Shown in pieces: positions 42,395-51,977 of a stretch of 64,000 nucleotides of DNA (its first letter is position 1; the number at the start of each line of letters is the position of its first letter). The translations under genes were made by a program, and so were the position numbers. The stretch spans positions 744,001-808,000 of the forward strand of contig NZ_CANMOO010000001.1 in NCBI RefSeq assembly GCF_947499585.1, given 5' to 3'. The notes beneath the pieces are model-generated. The model was not told the DNA's origin. It did no database searches and was given only the letters and a program-made list of their open reading frames with translations. The stretch comes from an uncultured Allomuricauda sp. (GTDB taxonomy: Bacteria; Bacteroidota; Bacteroidia; Flavobacteriales; Flavobacteriaceae).

Positions 42395-44812
42395 TTAATT
42401 CACTCTTCTGCGTTCATCTTCAGAACCGGTTCCTCTTTGTCTGGAGGACTTTAGTTTGTCATTTCCAAAGCTTCTTGAATAGGTTAGGAGGAAGGTTCTA
42501 TTACTAAAGTCAAAGGTGTTTTCGGTGTTCAGATTTTGTTCCGGTATTTGAGTTCTACCGGTAAATTCAAAGGAATCCCACACATCATTTATAGCAAATC
42601 TCAGTGTCCCCCATTTGTCACCAAGTTTTTTTTGAAAGCCTATGTTCATTCCAAAAACAGGATCAAACTTCCTTATTCCAAATAGGCTGGCCCCAAAGTA
42701 GTTCATATTAATTTCTGAACTGAAACTTTTGGTAATGGTAAACGAATTGGAACTGTTTGCTCTAAAGGTATTCTGTTCAAAACTGAATGGGGAATCTTGT
42801 AGTACCGCGCTTACTTGGGTGTTTAGATATATGAAGTTATTCTGCATTTTCCACCAATTAGTTATGGTTATTGGGAGTCCCAAAGTCACCGTAAACAATT
42901 TGGTCTGATCATTATTTGCTGCTTCAAAAAATAGCCTTCCCGTGGCTTCATCAAAACGTTCCTGAAAACCAGATATAGATTCTTCTTCCACAGAATATTG
43001 AAAAGAAAGAAGAAATGATTTGTAAGTGGTATCAAATTTTATTGAGTTGGATGTTGCTGGTTGTAAGGCTGAATTCCCAGACAGAAAGGTGGTGGGGTCT
43101 ATAAAAATAACAAAGGGCGCCAAATTATTAAATGTTGGCCGAGTAATACGTTTTGAATAGGATAGATTGAAACCTAACGTATCGTTTACAGCATGGGAAA
43201 TGAATACACTTGGAAAAAAGTTTCCAAAATTTCGATCTACAACGCGACCGTCTGTTTCTGTGTCCAATTCAGAATCCGTATGCTCGTATCTAAGACCAAG
43301 TTTTAAACTTGTTTTCTCTGTCAGTTTGTAATCAATGGAAGTGTAGGCAGCAAGTATTTGCTCATTAAGGATGCTTTGGTTGGTCAATGTTGGGTCTTCT
43401 ATAAAACTTTGCCCATCGAAAGTGGCAACGGAAACATCATTTTCAAAATCTGAAACCACTGCTTTAACACCTGTTTCCAATTTCAAATCTTCACTTAACT
43501 GATTACTATAATCTGCTTTGCCAACAACTATGTTAATAGGAGTTGTTTTGTCGCTAAGTGTGAGTTCTTCTCGAAGGAAGTTATTATCCCCATCAAAAAA
43601 ACTATTAGTATAGTCCGTTGGGTTTTCATCGTAATAGTGCAGATAATCTAAATCCACACTTACAAACTCATTATCTGTAAAGTTATGCTTCAGGTTGATG
43701 TTTGAATTAAAATGCTGCCATTGATTTCGTTCTGTGTTTAAAAGTTGTACAAAGGAAAAAGGCACGCCATTTTCGGTTTCTCTGCTATCATTGACCGCAT
43801 CCATGGTCCATTTGTTATCATAAGCACCAACAAGGACTCCCAAAACCGTTTTATCAGAAGCTTGATAATCTAAACCTAATCTTACATTGTGATTGCGTTG
43901 TACTGGGTCTCGGTCAGATACCGTGGCTAAATCAACGAGATTGTCTTGTTCATTTGTGAAAACTCTGGAAAAAGCAAATAGTTGTCCTTGAGAATCTCTT
44001 AGGAAAGAATAATTCCCAAAAAGATTTATCTTGTTTTTTCTATAATTGAAGCTGATATTATCTGAGGTGGTGGTCCCATTGCCTATTCCTCCAGAGATTG
44101 AATAGGTGCCATTTAACCCCAAATCGGTTCTTTTCTTAAGTACAATATTGATAAAGCCCGCATTGCCTTCTGCATCAAAATTTGCTGGTGGAGTAGTAAT
44201 TAACTCAATACTTTCAATATTGTCCGAGCTCATACCTTCAAGCAACTGAACAATACTTTCTTGGGGCATATAGCTTATTTTCCCATCGATCATAACAACA
44301 ACACCGTTTTTTCCAGCAAGGGATATAGCACTGTTTTGTCTGTCTACAATTACCCCGGGAGAGCGTTCTAAAACTTCTAAAGCGGAACTACCTGCTGATA
44401 CAATACTGTTTTCCACATTGATTACCATTCGGTCAATTTTCTGAACAAAAATTGGCTTGGTAGTCTGCACAATCACTTCATCTAACTCAACACCCTCATT
44501 TAAGATTAGTGTTTGAATTGTAAAATCGGTATTTTTTTGATAGACGAAAACCGTAGTAGATTTAGTTGAGAAACCAACCATACTAGCTGTTACAACATAA
44601 TTTCCTGAATTTGCCCCTTCAAACTTAAATACTCCATTATCATTGGTAATTGCTCCTTTTACTAATGTGGAATCTGATGCGGTTTGTAATAATACGTTGG
44701 CAAAGGCAAGACCTTCACCATTACCATCGACTATTCTTCCATTTATTTCTTGAGCTTTTACAAAAAAGCAAATAAGAAACAATGGGATAAAAGTCAGTTT
44801 TCTTTTGTCCAT
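42395..44812 (-). CDS. Outer-membrane beta-barrel protein with carboxypeptidase-like domain and plug
   Basis: A signal peptide (LFLICFFVKAQ), a carboxypeptidase-regulatory-like domain (EINGRIVDGNGEGLAFANVLL, about 22-105), a TonB-plug-like region (SALEVLERSPGVIVD, GLNGTYSISGG; about 115-235), then a long barrel of the OMP_b-brl_3 type (family of PF14905). 805 residues. It is probably an outer-membrane transporter or receptor, distinct in sequence from the two TonB receptors elsewhere in the window. The substrate is unknown. Confidence 0.8.
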   Translation of the reverse strand: MDKRKLTFIPLFLICFFVKAQEINGRIVDGNGEGLAFANVLLQTASDSTLVKGAITNDNGVFKFEGANSGNYVVTASMVGFSTKSTTVFVYQKNTDFTIQTLILNEGVELDEVIVQTTKPIFVQKIDRMVINVENSIVSAGSSALEVLERSPGVIVDRQNSAISLAGKNGVVVMIDGKISYMPQESIVQLLEGMSSDNIESIELITTPPANFDAEGNAGFINIVLKKRTDLGLNGTYSISGGIGNGTTTSDNISFNYRKNKINLFGNYSFLRDSQGQLFAFSRVFTNEQDNLVDLATVSDRDPVQRNHNVRLGLDYQASDKTVLGVLVGAYDNKWTMDAVNDSRETENGVPFSFVQLLNTERNQWQHFNSNINLKHNFTDNEFVSVDLDYLHYYDENPTDYTNSFFDGDNNFLREELTLSDKTTPINIVVGKADYSNQLSEDLKLETGVKAVVSDFENDVSVATFDGQSFIEDPTLTNQSILNEQILAAYTSIDYKLTEKTSLKLGLRYEHTDSELDTETDGRVVDRNFGNFFPSVFISHAVNDTLGFNLSYSKRITRPTFNNLAPFVIFIDPTTFLSGNSALQPATSNSIKFDTTYKSFLLSFQYSVEEESISGFQERFDEATGRLFFEAANNDQTKLFTVTLGLPITITNWWKMQNNFIYLNTQVSAVLQDSPFSFEQNTFRANSSNSFTITKSFSSEINMNYFGASLFGIRKFDPVFGMNIGFQKKLGDKWGTLRFAINDVWDSFEFTGRTQIPEQNLNTENTFDFSNRTFLLTYSRSFGNDKLKSSRQRGTGSEDERRRVN

Positions 44813-44934
44813 GTTTTTTTGATTGATGATTAACTATTGAGCAATAGCTGGCAAATGAAAAAAGTGAGATTTTGGGTGGGAAATGGAACTAATTGATTGA
44901 TTGTAAATCCCTATTCTTGAGGAAATTTAAACAA

Positions 44935-44958
44935 AAAAGCTTCCAAAAAGGAAGCTTT
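44935..44958 (-). terminator. Rho-independent terminator of the coiled-coil membrane gene
   Basis: Stem AAAGCTTCC/GGAAGCTTT with a 5-nt loop and six T on the minus strand, 10 bp beyond the stop of the 44968-45573 gene. Confidence 0.8.
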
Positions 44959-44967
44959 AACAATTAT

Positions 44968-45573
44968 TTATTTTTTATTCTTGTTCAGTTCATCTTGGAG
45001 CTGACGGCTAATTTTTTGTTCGCGTTCTAATGCCCTTCTTCTATGATCTTCATATTCTCTTTCCACATCAGCTAGAGCCGTTTTGGCCTGATGCGTTAAA
45101 AAGTTACTATTTCTAAACCTATAAATAAAGAACAGTAAAAACAGCAATAGACCAAAAATTATAGACCATAAAATAAAGTTATAGGTCCCTTTACTGACCA
45201 AAGCCCCAAAAAACGACATACTGTCCTTTTCTTCTGTGACATTTTTTAAATTATTCGTGGTCTCCTGAAGTTTGGCATTAAGACCATCTATCTCTGATTT
45301 ATTGCTAGCAATGGTCGCTGATAAATCTTTTATAGAAGTATTGGCGTTGTTGACAGAATCGAATATGCTCGTTTTTATCTTATTAAGATCCGTTAAACGT
45401 ATAACTTCATATCTAATACCATTGGCCCTATAGTTACCAGATTTCCTTTCCAATTCTTGGAATTGACCTACTAGGGTTTCGTCGTTATTAGAATTAGAAT
45501 TTTGTTCTTGTGCTAAAAGTGAAAAAGAAGCTGTTAGTAAAGCAAGGGTGAAAAAAACTTGTAATCGTTTCAT
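44968..45573 (-). CDS. Coiled-coil, single-pass membrane protein
   Basis: The start MKRLQVFF gives 201 residues: signal peptide (ending SLLAQ), a periplasmic coiled coil (about 65-115, with heptad-like Leu/Ile and NKSEIDGLNAKLQETTNNL), one membrane helix (about 132-153) and a cytosolic, highly charged coiled coil (VEREYEDHRRRALEREQK). It resembles no enzyme. Homologues are sometimes named tRNA (guanine-N1)-methyltransferase, which the sequence does not support. Role unknown; a scaffold spanning the inner membrane is plausible. Confidence 0.7.
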   Translation of the reverse strand: MKRLQVFFTLALLTASFSLLAQEQNSNSNNDETLVGQFQELERKSGNYRANGIRYEVIRLTDLNKIKTSIFDSVNNANTSIKDLSATIASNKSEIDGLNAKLQETTNNLKNVTEEKDSMSFFGALVSKGTYNFILWSIIFGLLLFLLFFIYRFRNSNFLTHQAKTALADVEREYEDHRRRALEREQKISRQLQDELNKNKK

Positions 45574-45682
45574 GGTCAATATTCTTATTAATTTAGATTA
45601 AGGGTAGGGCGAAATTACACCAATAAACTAAAAATCAAAAGAAAAACATTTTCAAGGGTTATATCTATTTAAATTTTTGGGT

Positions 45683-47131
45683 CTAATAGTAGGTATAGCG
45701 TCTTACTTTGGCGATGTACTTTGCAAGTCTAATTACCTGATGGGAATATCCATATTCATTATCATACCATATGTAAAGCACTATACTTTTTCCGTCAGCA
45801 GATACCAAAGTGGCCTTGCTGTCATAAATTGATGGGGCAGAAGCTCCAACAATATCAGAAGATACAAGTTCATTGCTAAGGGAGTATTGTATTTGTTCCA
45901 CTAAATCACCTTCCAGGGCGTACTTCTTTAAAATGGTATTGATGCTCTCTTTAGAGGTTTTATTCTTTACCTCAAGGTTCAAAATTGCTAGGGAGCCATT
46001 GGGAACGGGAACACGGATAGCGTTGGATGTTAATTTTCCTTTTAAAGACGGTAATGCTTTGGCCACTGCCGCACCAGCTCCAGTTTCCGTAATAACCATA
46101 TTTAGTGCCGCGGCACGTCCTCTTCGGTATTTGCTGTGCATGTTATCTACCAAATTTTGGTCATTGGTATATGCGTGAATAGTTTCTAAATGCCCCTTTT
46201 TAATTCCAAGCGAATCTTCAATCACTTTTAAAATAGGGGTAATTGCGTTTGTGGTGCATGACGCAGCGGAGTAGATTTTAGTCTTGTCAGGATCAAACTT
46301 ATTATGATTTACTCCGTGTACAATATTTGGAACTTCTTTTCCAGGAGCGGTAAGTAAAACTCTATTGGCCCCTTTGGCTTCCAAATGTCTTGAAAGTGCT
46401 GTTTTATCTCTAAAAGCACCTGTATTGTCTATAATTAATGCGTTATAGATGCCATACTTTGTGTAATCTATGTCTTCAGGCTTTGCAGCATTGATAAACC
46501 TAACCGTTGTGCCGTTTATAACAAGGGCTTTATTTTCCGCGTCAACATCTACTGTACCCTTAAATTGACCATGTACAGAATCTGTTTTTAATAGAGCTGC
46601 TCTTTTTTCCAATATCTCTTGAGTTGCCTCACCTCTCACAACAACGGCTCTTAGTCTTAATTGACTACCTCTGCCTGTTTTCGCCATAAGCTCCCGGGCA
46701 ACCAATCTTCCAATTCTTCCAAAACCATAGAGAACCACATCTTTTGGCTTAATTTCTTTTGAAGACTGAGCATCTTTGAGCTTTTCTATAACAAAAGCCT
46801 TTACATTAAGATGGGTATTATCATCTGAGTGATATTCATAGGTAAGCTTTCCAATATCTAGTTTGGCAGGTGGTAAATTGATGTCGTTTATGGCGCGAAG
46901 AATCTCAACAGAATCAAAGATTGAGATGGGTTTTTGAACAAATTCTCCCGCATATTCATGTAAATTAATGATATCACTTACATTTTTATCAATGATTTGA
47001 TTTTTGAAAAGGACAACTTCAATGGCCTTATCGTACCAAAGATCACTAATAATTTTAATGAACTCTGTTGTTGCTTTTCTTCTATCGGATTGGAAAGCAA
47101 GTTCTTTTTCGTAAGACTTAATATCGCTCAT
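45683..47131 (-). CDS. gap: Glyceraldehyde-3-phosphate dehydrogenase, long (about 480-residue) type
   Basis: The start MSDIKSYEKELAFQSDRRKA gives 482 residues; the ORF extends to 47221 but that part overlaps a probable leader. An N-terminal domain of about 130 residues precedes the classical fold: NAD motif LYGFGRIGRLVAREL, catalytic Cys in SAASCTTNAITP, ETIHAYTNDQNLVD with the base His, and WYDNEYGYSHQVIRL. It catalyses phosphorylating oxidation of glyceraldehyde-3-phosphate in glycolysis or its reverse. The extended form is a separate branch of GAPDH; whether it favours NAD or NADP cannot be read. Confidence 0.92.
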   Translation of the reverse strand: MSDIKSYEKELAFQSDRRKATTEFIKIISDLWYDKAIEVVLFKNQIIDKNVSDIINLHEYAGEFVQKPISIFDSVEILRAINDINLPPAKLDIGKLTYEYHSDDNTHLNVKAFVIEKLKDAQSSKEIKPKDVVLYGFGRIGRLVARELMAKTGRGSQLRLRAVVVRGEATQEILEKRAALLKTDSVHGQFKGTVDVDAENKALVINGTTVRFINAAKPEDIDYTKYGIYNALIIDNTGAFRDKTALSRHLEAKGANRVLLTAPGKEVPNIVHGVNHNKFDPDKTKIYSAASCTTNAITPILKVIEDSLGIKKGHLETIHAYTNDQNLVDNMHSKYRRGRAAALNMVITETGAGAAVAKALPSLKGKLTSNAIRVPVPNGSLAILNLEVKNKTSKESINTILKKYALEGDLVEQIQYSLSNELVSSDIVGASAPSIYDSKATLVSADGKSIVLYIWYDNEYGYSHQVIRLAKYIAKVRRYTYY

Positions 47132-47210
47132 AGATTCTGGTTGAATTGTTGTTTTTAAATTCTCGGCAAAATTAGATATTTCAAACGTTTTCGTAAAGGA
47201 TTTAGTAAAT

Positions 47211-47242
47211 AAAAAAAGCACCTTAAGAAAGGTGCTTTTTTT
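47211..47242 (-). terminator. Rho-independent terminator of the HtrA-type protease gene
   Basis: Stem AAAGCACCTT/AAGGTGCTTT with T-runs on both sides. On the minus strand it lies about 20 bp past the protease stop and before the gap leader; it can work in both directions. Confidence 0.85.
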
Positions 47243-47261
47243 GATGCTTTTTCAATACTTT

Positions 47262-48653
47262 TTATTGAAGGATAAGACGTTCTTTTTCTCCTTTTTCATT
47301 AATCATGGTAAAGCTTGTTCTGCCATATTTGGAAATTTCACTGAAAAGTGTTTTGGCATCATCGATATCTTTGATTTCCTTATCGTCAACCTCAGTGATC
47401 ACTTTGTTTTTTAGATTATACCTGCCATAACCTTCTGGCACGTCAATGATTTTAACCCCTTGCTTTACTCCAAATGCCTTTTTATCTTCTTTGGATAGGT
47501 TTCTAACCAGAAACCCAGTATTAGGCAAGATTATAGTTTGTTGTTTTTTGAGTGTTACTCTTTTGGAAACTCTTTTACCATCTCGATCTACAACTACCTC
47601 AATTACGTCCCCTGGTCTTTTAGAAGAAAGGTATCCAGTTAGTTCAGAGAATTTCCTAACTAATATGTCGTCAACTTGTTTAATGACATCTCCAGTCTGC
47701 AGTCCGGCTTCTTCGGCCCCAGAATCTTCGCTAACTTGTGAGATGTATACCCCTTCTATTTCATCCAATCCGAGTTCCATTGCCTCCCTAGAGTTTATAT
47801 TGGCTGCTGAGATACCCAATCGGCCACGTTGTACATTCCCAAATTCCATGATATCCTCGATGACTTTTTTTGCTATGTTGCTAGGTACTGCAAAAGAATA
47901 TCCCACATAAGATCCTGTCTGAGATGTAATTGCTGTATTTATTCCAATCAGGTCTCCATTGGTATTTACCAGGGCGCCTCCACTATTTCCTGGGTTAACC
48001 GCTGCATCTGTTTGTATAAAGGATTGGTTTCTTCCTAATGATCTGGCTTTTGCGCTTACAATTCCCGCGGTTACTGTAGAAGTAAGGCTAAAGGGGTTCC
48101 CTACTGCAAGGACCCATTCACCAATTTTGGCATTATCGGAATCACCAAAAGCCAAATAGGGTAACGGCTTGTCCACATTTATCTTTAAAAGAGCTATGTC
48201 CGAATCCGCATCCGCCCCAATAACTTCAGCTTCATAAGTCCTTTTATTGTTTAAAGTAATCTCCAATTGACTAGCCTGTGCTATCACATGATTATTGGTG
48301 ACTATAAAACCGTCTGGTGAGATGATAACTCCGGATCCTGTACCAATTTGGGGAGTTTGCTTGCGTTCAGATCCATAAAAGAAGTCTGCAAGGTTATTTG
48401 AACTTTTGTTGATCGTTAAGTTTTTAACATGTACCACGGCGTTTACCGTTTTTTCCGCCGCAATGGTAAAATCAATTTCGTTGATTCCAGCTCCTTTTGC
48501 AGAAGTAGATAAGGTGCTTGTGCTCAAGAATGGAGTTTCTTGATCTGCAGCAACCCATTTATACGTGTCTTTTTCAAAAAATAATTTATAAGCTCCTAAA
48601 GTAATTGCGCCTGCAAATAGCGATACAATAAACAAACTGGCTATTCTCTTCAT
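47262..48653 (-). CDS. DegP/DegQ-like (HtrA) periplasmic serine protease with PDZ domains
   Basis: One N-terminal membrane segment (about 5-23), then a trypsin-like domain with the triad H122 (VTNNHV), D152 (DSDIALLK) and S224 (NPGNSGGALV), followed by PDZ1 (about 290-375; GVYISQVSEDSGAEEAGLQTGD) and a second, more divergent PDZ (about 385-463). HtrA proteases degrade or refold misfolded envelope proteins. 463 residues is normal. It is divergent from dapF; a TAATTTTG element on the minus strand (48685-48692) may be its -7. Confidence 0.94.
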   Translation of the reverse strand: MKRIASLFIVSLFAGAITLGAYKLFFEKDTYKWVAADQETPFLSTSTLSTSAKGAGINEIDFTIAAEKTVNAVVHVKNLTINKSSNNLADFFYGSERKQTPQIGTGSGVIISPDGFIVTNNHVIAQASQLEITLNNKRTYEAEVIGADADSDIALLKINVDKPLPYLAFGDSDNAKIGEWVLAVGNPFSLTSTVTAGIVSAKARSLGRNQSFIQTDAAVNPGNSGGALVNTNGDLIGINTAITSQTGSYVGYSFAVPSNIAKKVIEDIMEFGNVQRGRLGISAANINSREAMELGLDEIEGVYISQVSEDSGAEEAGLQTGDVIKQVDDILVRKFSELTGYLSSKRPGDVIEVVVDRDGKRVSKRVTLKKQQTIILPNTGFLVRNLSKEDKKAFGVKQGVKIIDVPEGYGRYNLKNKVITEVDDKEIKDIDDAKTLFSEISKYGRTSFTMINEKGEKERLILQ

Positions 48654-48761
48654 AATTCAATAATAATTTAACATTAAGCTTTAACAAAATTAGGTGAATT
48701 CAGTTTTAGCTTGATTAGTTTAACTCGTTTTTAACTACAAAAAATTCCTTAAAGAATACTC

Positions 48762-48769
48762 TATATTTG
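48762..48769 (+). promoter_or_regulatory. Putative -7 element (TATATTTG) of dapF
   Basis: Fits TAnnTTTG and ends 17 bp before the dapF ATG at 48787. This argues against the in-frame TTG at 48775 as start, since transcription would begin at about that point. No -33 TTG is obvious. Confidence 0.5.
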
Positions 48770-48786
48770 TTCCTTTGCAAGCAATT

Positions 48787-49560
48787 ATGGTACTACAATT
48801 TTTCAAATATCAAGGTACGGGCAATGATTTTGTGGTTATTGATAATAGACAAGAGCTTTTCCCCAAAAACAATACCAAATTGATTGCCAAACTATGTGAC
48901 AGGAGGTTTGGTATTGGCGCAGATGGACTTATTTTACTGGAAAATGATGTAGAATCTGATTTCAAAATGGTTTATTTTAATTCTGATGCAAGCCAAAGTA
49001 TGTGTGGCAATGGCGGTAGATGTGCAGTGGCTTTTGCAAAATACTTGGGTATTATAGCTTCCGAGACCACCTTCAATGCTATTGACGGTTTGCATTTTGC
49101 AAGTATCGAAGGAGATATTGTAAATCTCAAGATGAACAATGTAAAAGAAGTAAAAGAAAAACCCTTGTATAGCTTTTTGGATACAGGTTCGCCTCATCAC
49201 GTGCAATTGGTTGAAAATTTAAATGATTTGAATGTGCAGATTGAAGGTGCGAAATTGCGCTATGGTCTTTATGGGGAATCTGGGAGTAATATTAACTTCG
49301 TGAAACAATCGGATAAGGACACTTTTGATGTAAGAACGTACGAGCGAGGGGTTGAGGATGAGACATTGTCATGTGGAACGGGAGTTACAGCGGTTGCTCT
49401 GGCAATGCACAAACAAGGAAAAACAGAATCCAACAGCGTAAATGTTAATACTCAAGGAGGTGTACTTACAATCAATTTTGCACAACAAAATGGATCTTAT
49501 ACTGATATTTTTTTAAAAGGACCTGCTAAGCAGGTATATAAAGGAGAGATTGAATGCTAA
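48787..49560 (+). CDS. dapF: Diaminopimelate epimerase
   Basis: Converts LL- to meso-diaminopimelate for lysine and peptidoglycan. The start MVLQFFKYQGTGNDFVV is conserved in the family. The two catalytic cysteines sit in SMCGNGGRC (C73) and ETLSCGTGVTA, with the symmetrical alpha/beta domains evident. 257 residues. It overlaps the GNAT gene by 7 bp, which overlaps mltG by 11 bp, giving a coupled dapF-GNAT-mltG operon devoted at both ends to cell-wall metabolism. Confidence 0.96.
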   Translation: MVLQFFKYQGTGNDFVVIDNRQELFPKNNTKLIAKLCDRRFGIGADGLILLENDVESDFKMVYFNSDASQSMCGNGGRCAVAFAKYLGIIASETTFNAIDGLHFASIEGDIVNLKMNNVKEVKEKPLYSFLDTGSPHHVQLVENLNDLNVQIEGAKLRYGLYGESGSNINFVKQSDKDTFDVRTYERGVEDETLSCGTGVTAVALAMHKQGKTESNSVNVNTQGGVLTINFAQQNGSYTDIFLKGPAKQVYKGEIEC

Positions 49561-50087
49561 GCTTAAAAGGGGAGCAAATTTATTTAAGGGCTTTAGAGCC
49601 AAAGGATTTGGACTTTCTTTACCAATTGGAAAACGATATGTCCATATGGGAGATTAGCGGCACGTTAAAACCTTATTCAAAAAAAGTACTCCAGCTCTAT
49701 TTAGAAAATGCACATAGAGACATTTACGATGTAAAACAACTGCGATTGTGCATATGTAATCATTGTGATGACTGTATTGGTTTAATTGATTTGTTTGATT
49801 TTGATCCCAAAAATAGAAGAGCAGGAATAGGCATTGTGATTACAAAGACAGAAGATAGAAATAAAGGGGTGGGCGCGGAAGCGATTTCACTTCTATGCGA
49901 TTATGCCTTTTCAATCCTTGACCTTCACCAACTATATGCTAATATTCTGGAAGAAAACAAATCCAGCATTCATCTATTTGAAAAACTTGGTTTTGATAAA
50001 ATAGGAGTGAAAAAGGAATGGATCAGAACCAATAGTGGTTTTAAAAATGAAATAATTTTCCAAAAAATAAATTCCAATGTATCTTAA
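49554..50087 (+). CDS. RimJ/RimL-type GNAT acetyltransferase
   Basis: 177 residues with the RimJ/RimL pattern: GEQIYLRALEPKDLDFLYQLENDMSIWEIS, CIGLIDLFDFDPKNRRAGIGIV, acetyl-CoA loop EDRNKGVGAEAI and NKSSIHLFEKLGF. Targets are unknown; family members modify protein N-termini, aminoglycosides or small metabolites. Overlap with dapF and mltG suggests translational coupling. Confidence 0.85.
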   Translation: MLSLKGEQIYLRALEPKDLDFLYQLENDMSIWEISGTLKPYSKKVLQLYLENAHRDIYDVKQLRLCICNHCDDCIGLIDLFDFDPKNRRAGIGIVITKTEDRNKGVGAEAISLLCDYAFSILDLHQLYANILEENKSSIHLFEKLGFDKIGVKKEWIRTNSGFKNEIIFQKINSNVS

Positions 50088-51120
50088 AAAAGTACTTTGG
50101 GCAGCCGCCCTTCTAGGACTCTTAATCTTTGGTTTTATAGCCTATCAGATTTATAGCGCTATTTTTAGCCCAAACACCCAGTTTAATAATGACGAAGCTT
50201 TTGTTTACATACCTTCAGACGCTACTTTTTCAGAAGTAAAATCAAATTTAGATCCTTTATTAAAAGATATATCAACATTTGAAGCGGTAGCAGAACGCAA
50301 AGGGTATGTTGCCAATGTTAAAGGTGGAAAGTTCTCTATTAGGAAGGGAATGAATAATAATGATATCATTAACTCTCTTCGCAGCAATAATATTCCAGTG
50401 AAAGTATCATTTAACAATCAAGAATCCTTGGGTGAGTTGGCAGGTAGGATATCCGAGCAAATTGAAGCAGATAGCCTTTCACTGTTACAAGCTTTTAACG
50501 ACAGGGAATTTCTTAGTGAATCCAATTTCAATGATGACTCAAAATTGGGAATGTACATTCCTAACACCTATGAATTCTTTTGGAATACAAGTGCCGAAAG
50601 CTTTAGAGATAGGATGTTGAAGGAGCATCAGAGGTTTTGGAACAATAATCGATTAGAAAAAGCTAAAAAACTTAATCTTTCTCCTTCCCAGGTCACTGCT
50701 TTGGCGGCCATAGTTCAGAAAGAAACCGTAAAAGCTGAGGAGCGCCCTAGAGTAGCAGGGGTTTACCTTAATAGGATAAAAAAAGGAATATTGCTTCAAG
50801 CAGATCCTACCGTAATCTTTGCCATTAAGAAGGAAACTGGTAATTACGATACCATTATTAAACGAGTTCTGTATAGAGATTTGGAAATGGACTCCCCATA
50901 CAATACATATAAGTATAGCGGAATTCCTCCAGGACCGATTACTATGCCGGACATTGCTTCCGTAGAAGCGGTTTTAAACTCTGAAAAACACGATTATCTA
51001 TATTTTGTAGCGGATGTTTCCAACTTTGGATACCATATGTTTGCCAAATCTTTGGCACAACATAACCGAAATAAACAGCAATATATCCGATGGCTTGATT
51101 CTCAAAAAGTACGTAGATAA
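50077..51120 (+). CDS. mltG: Endolytic transglycosylase MltG
   Basis: A short cytosolic tail and one membrane helix (about 5-25) are followed by a LysM-like region (DATFSEVKSNL) and the catalytic YceG fold. The active-site Glu lies in ALAAIVQKETVKAEERPRVA (about 210-229), then VYLNRIKKGILLQADPTVIF and SPYNTYKYSGIPPGPI. It cleaves nascent glycan strands, setting their length. 347 residues is standard. Confidence 0.95.
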   Translation: MYLKKVLWAAALLGLLIFGFIAYQIYSAIFSPNTQFNNDEAFVYIPSDATFSEVKSNLDPLLKDISTFEAVAERKGYVANVKGGKFSIRKGMNNNDIINSLRSNNIPVKVSFNNQESLGELAGRISEQIEADSLSLLQAFNDREFLSESNFNDDSKLGMYIPNTYEFFWNTSAESFRDRMLKEHQRFWNNNRLEKAKKLNLSPSQVTALAAIVQKETVKAEERPRVAGVYLNRIKKGILLQADPTVIFAIKKETGNYDTIIKRVLYRDLEMDSPYNTYKYSGIPPGPITMPDIASVEAVLNSEKHDYLYFVADVSNFGYHMFAKSLAQHNRNKQQYIRWLDSQKVRR

Positions 51121-51216
51121 CACTCCTTATCGTTTATTTTCAGCGCTTTAACGTAATTTGGGCTTCATTTAAGAAAAACTTAAGAGCTTTATAAGTGTTA
51201 AAATAAAGTCTCCCCC

Positions 51217-51224
51217 TATATTTG
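51217..51224 (+). promoter_or_regulatory. Putative -7 element (TATATTTG) of the lysozyme-like gene
   Basis: Matches TAnnTTTG; the ATG follows 55 bp downstream. No -33 TTG at the standard distance. Confidence 0.4.
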
Positions 51225-51279
51225 CCGATCAAATTTAATTTCTCTGCTTTAGAGCATTGAAATCTTAAATATGTGAGTT

Positions 51280-51924
51280 ATGAAAAGATGGATAGGTTTT
51301 GTTTTGCATCTTGCCATGATTGTAATTTTGACAAGTTTTGGTACATATACTGTAACCAAAAAGATGGACTATAAAGTTCCTGATTCGTTAAAAGTTAAAA
51401 CGAATTTTGAGCCATTGGTTCTTCAAGATTCAATTAAGGATTTAGAGAGCACTTTGATTGCCCCTCCTTTTTTAGGGAATGCTTATAATGGTTTTAAAGA
51501 GGCTCTGGCCTTTAAGGAATCACAAGGAAGATATGGAGTGGTCAACACTTTTGGATATCTTGGAAAATACCAATTTGGATTAGGTACTTTAAATTTGATG
51601 GGAGTATATGATTCCAAAGAATTTTTAAATGACGCAGCACTTCAAGAAAGGACGTTTGAAACCAATATTGCGCGTAACAAATGGATTTTAAGAAGAGACA
51701 TTAAACGTTTTAATGGAAAGCGCATAAGAGGAGTTCAAATTACAGAGTCGGGTATTTTGGCCGCGGCGCATTTGGCAGGAGCGGGAAATGTAAAGAAGTA
51801 TTTACGTTCTTATGGAAAGAATGATGTAGCAGATGCATATGGAACTAGTATCTCTTATTATATTATGAGGTTTGCAGGATATGATATTTCTGAGATTGAG
51901 CAAAAGAGAAACGCAAAAGTTTAG
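51280..51924 (+). CDS. Secreted lysozyme-like peptidoglycan hydrolase
   Basis: A hydrophobic signal or anchor (about 5-23) precedes a domain with KEALAFKESQGRYGVVNTFGYLGKYQFG-type sequence (about 70-98) that matches the SLT/lysozyme-like pattern: a catalytic Glu followed by an S-x-G-x-Y/YLGKYQFG core. GILAAAHLAGAGNVKKYLR fits the substrate-groove helix. It probably cleaves glycan strands in the periplasm. Next to mltG but with its own promoter and a terminator. Confidence 0.7.
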   Translation: MKRWIGFVLHLAMIVILTSFGTYTVTKKMDYKVPDSLKVKTNFEPLVLQDSIKDLESTLIAPPFLGNAYNGFKEALAFKESQGRYGVVNTFGYLGKYQFGLGTLNLMGVYDSKEFLNDAALQERTFETNIARNKWILRRDIKRFNGKRIRGVQITESGILAAAHLAGAGNVKKYLRSYGKNDVADAYGTSISYYIMRFAGYDISEIEQKRNAKV

Positions 51925-51947
51925 ATACTTTTTTTAGTATGATTTAT

Positions 51948-51977
51948 AAAAGCCAGAATTAAATTCTGGCTTTTTTA
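51948..51977. terminator. Bidirectional terminator between the lysozyme-like and RsmI-like genes
   Basis: Stem AAAAGCCAGAAT/ATTCTGGCTTTT with T-rich tails on both strands, located exactly between two convergent genes. Confidence 0.85.
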
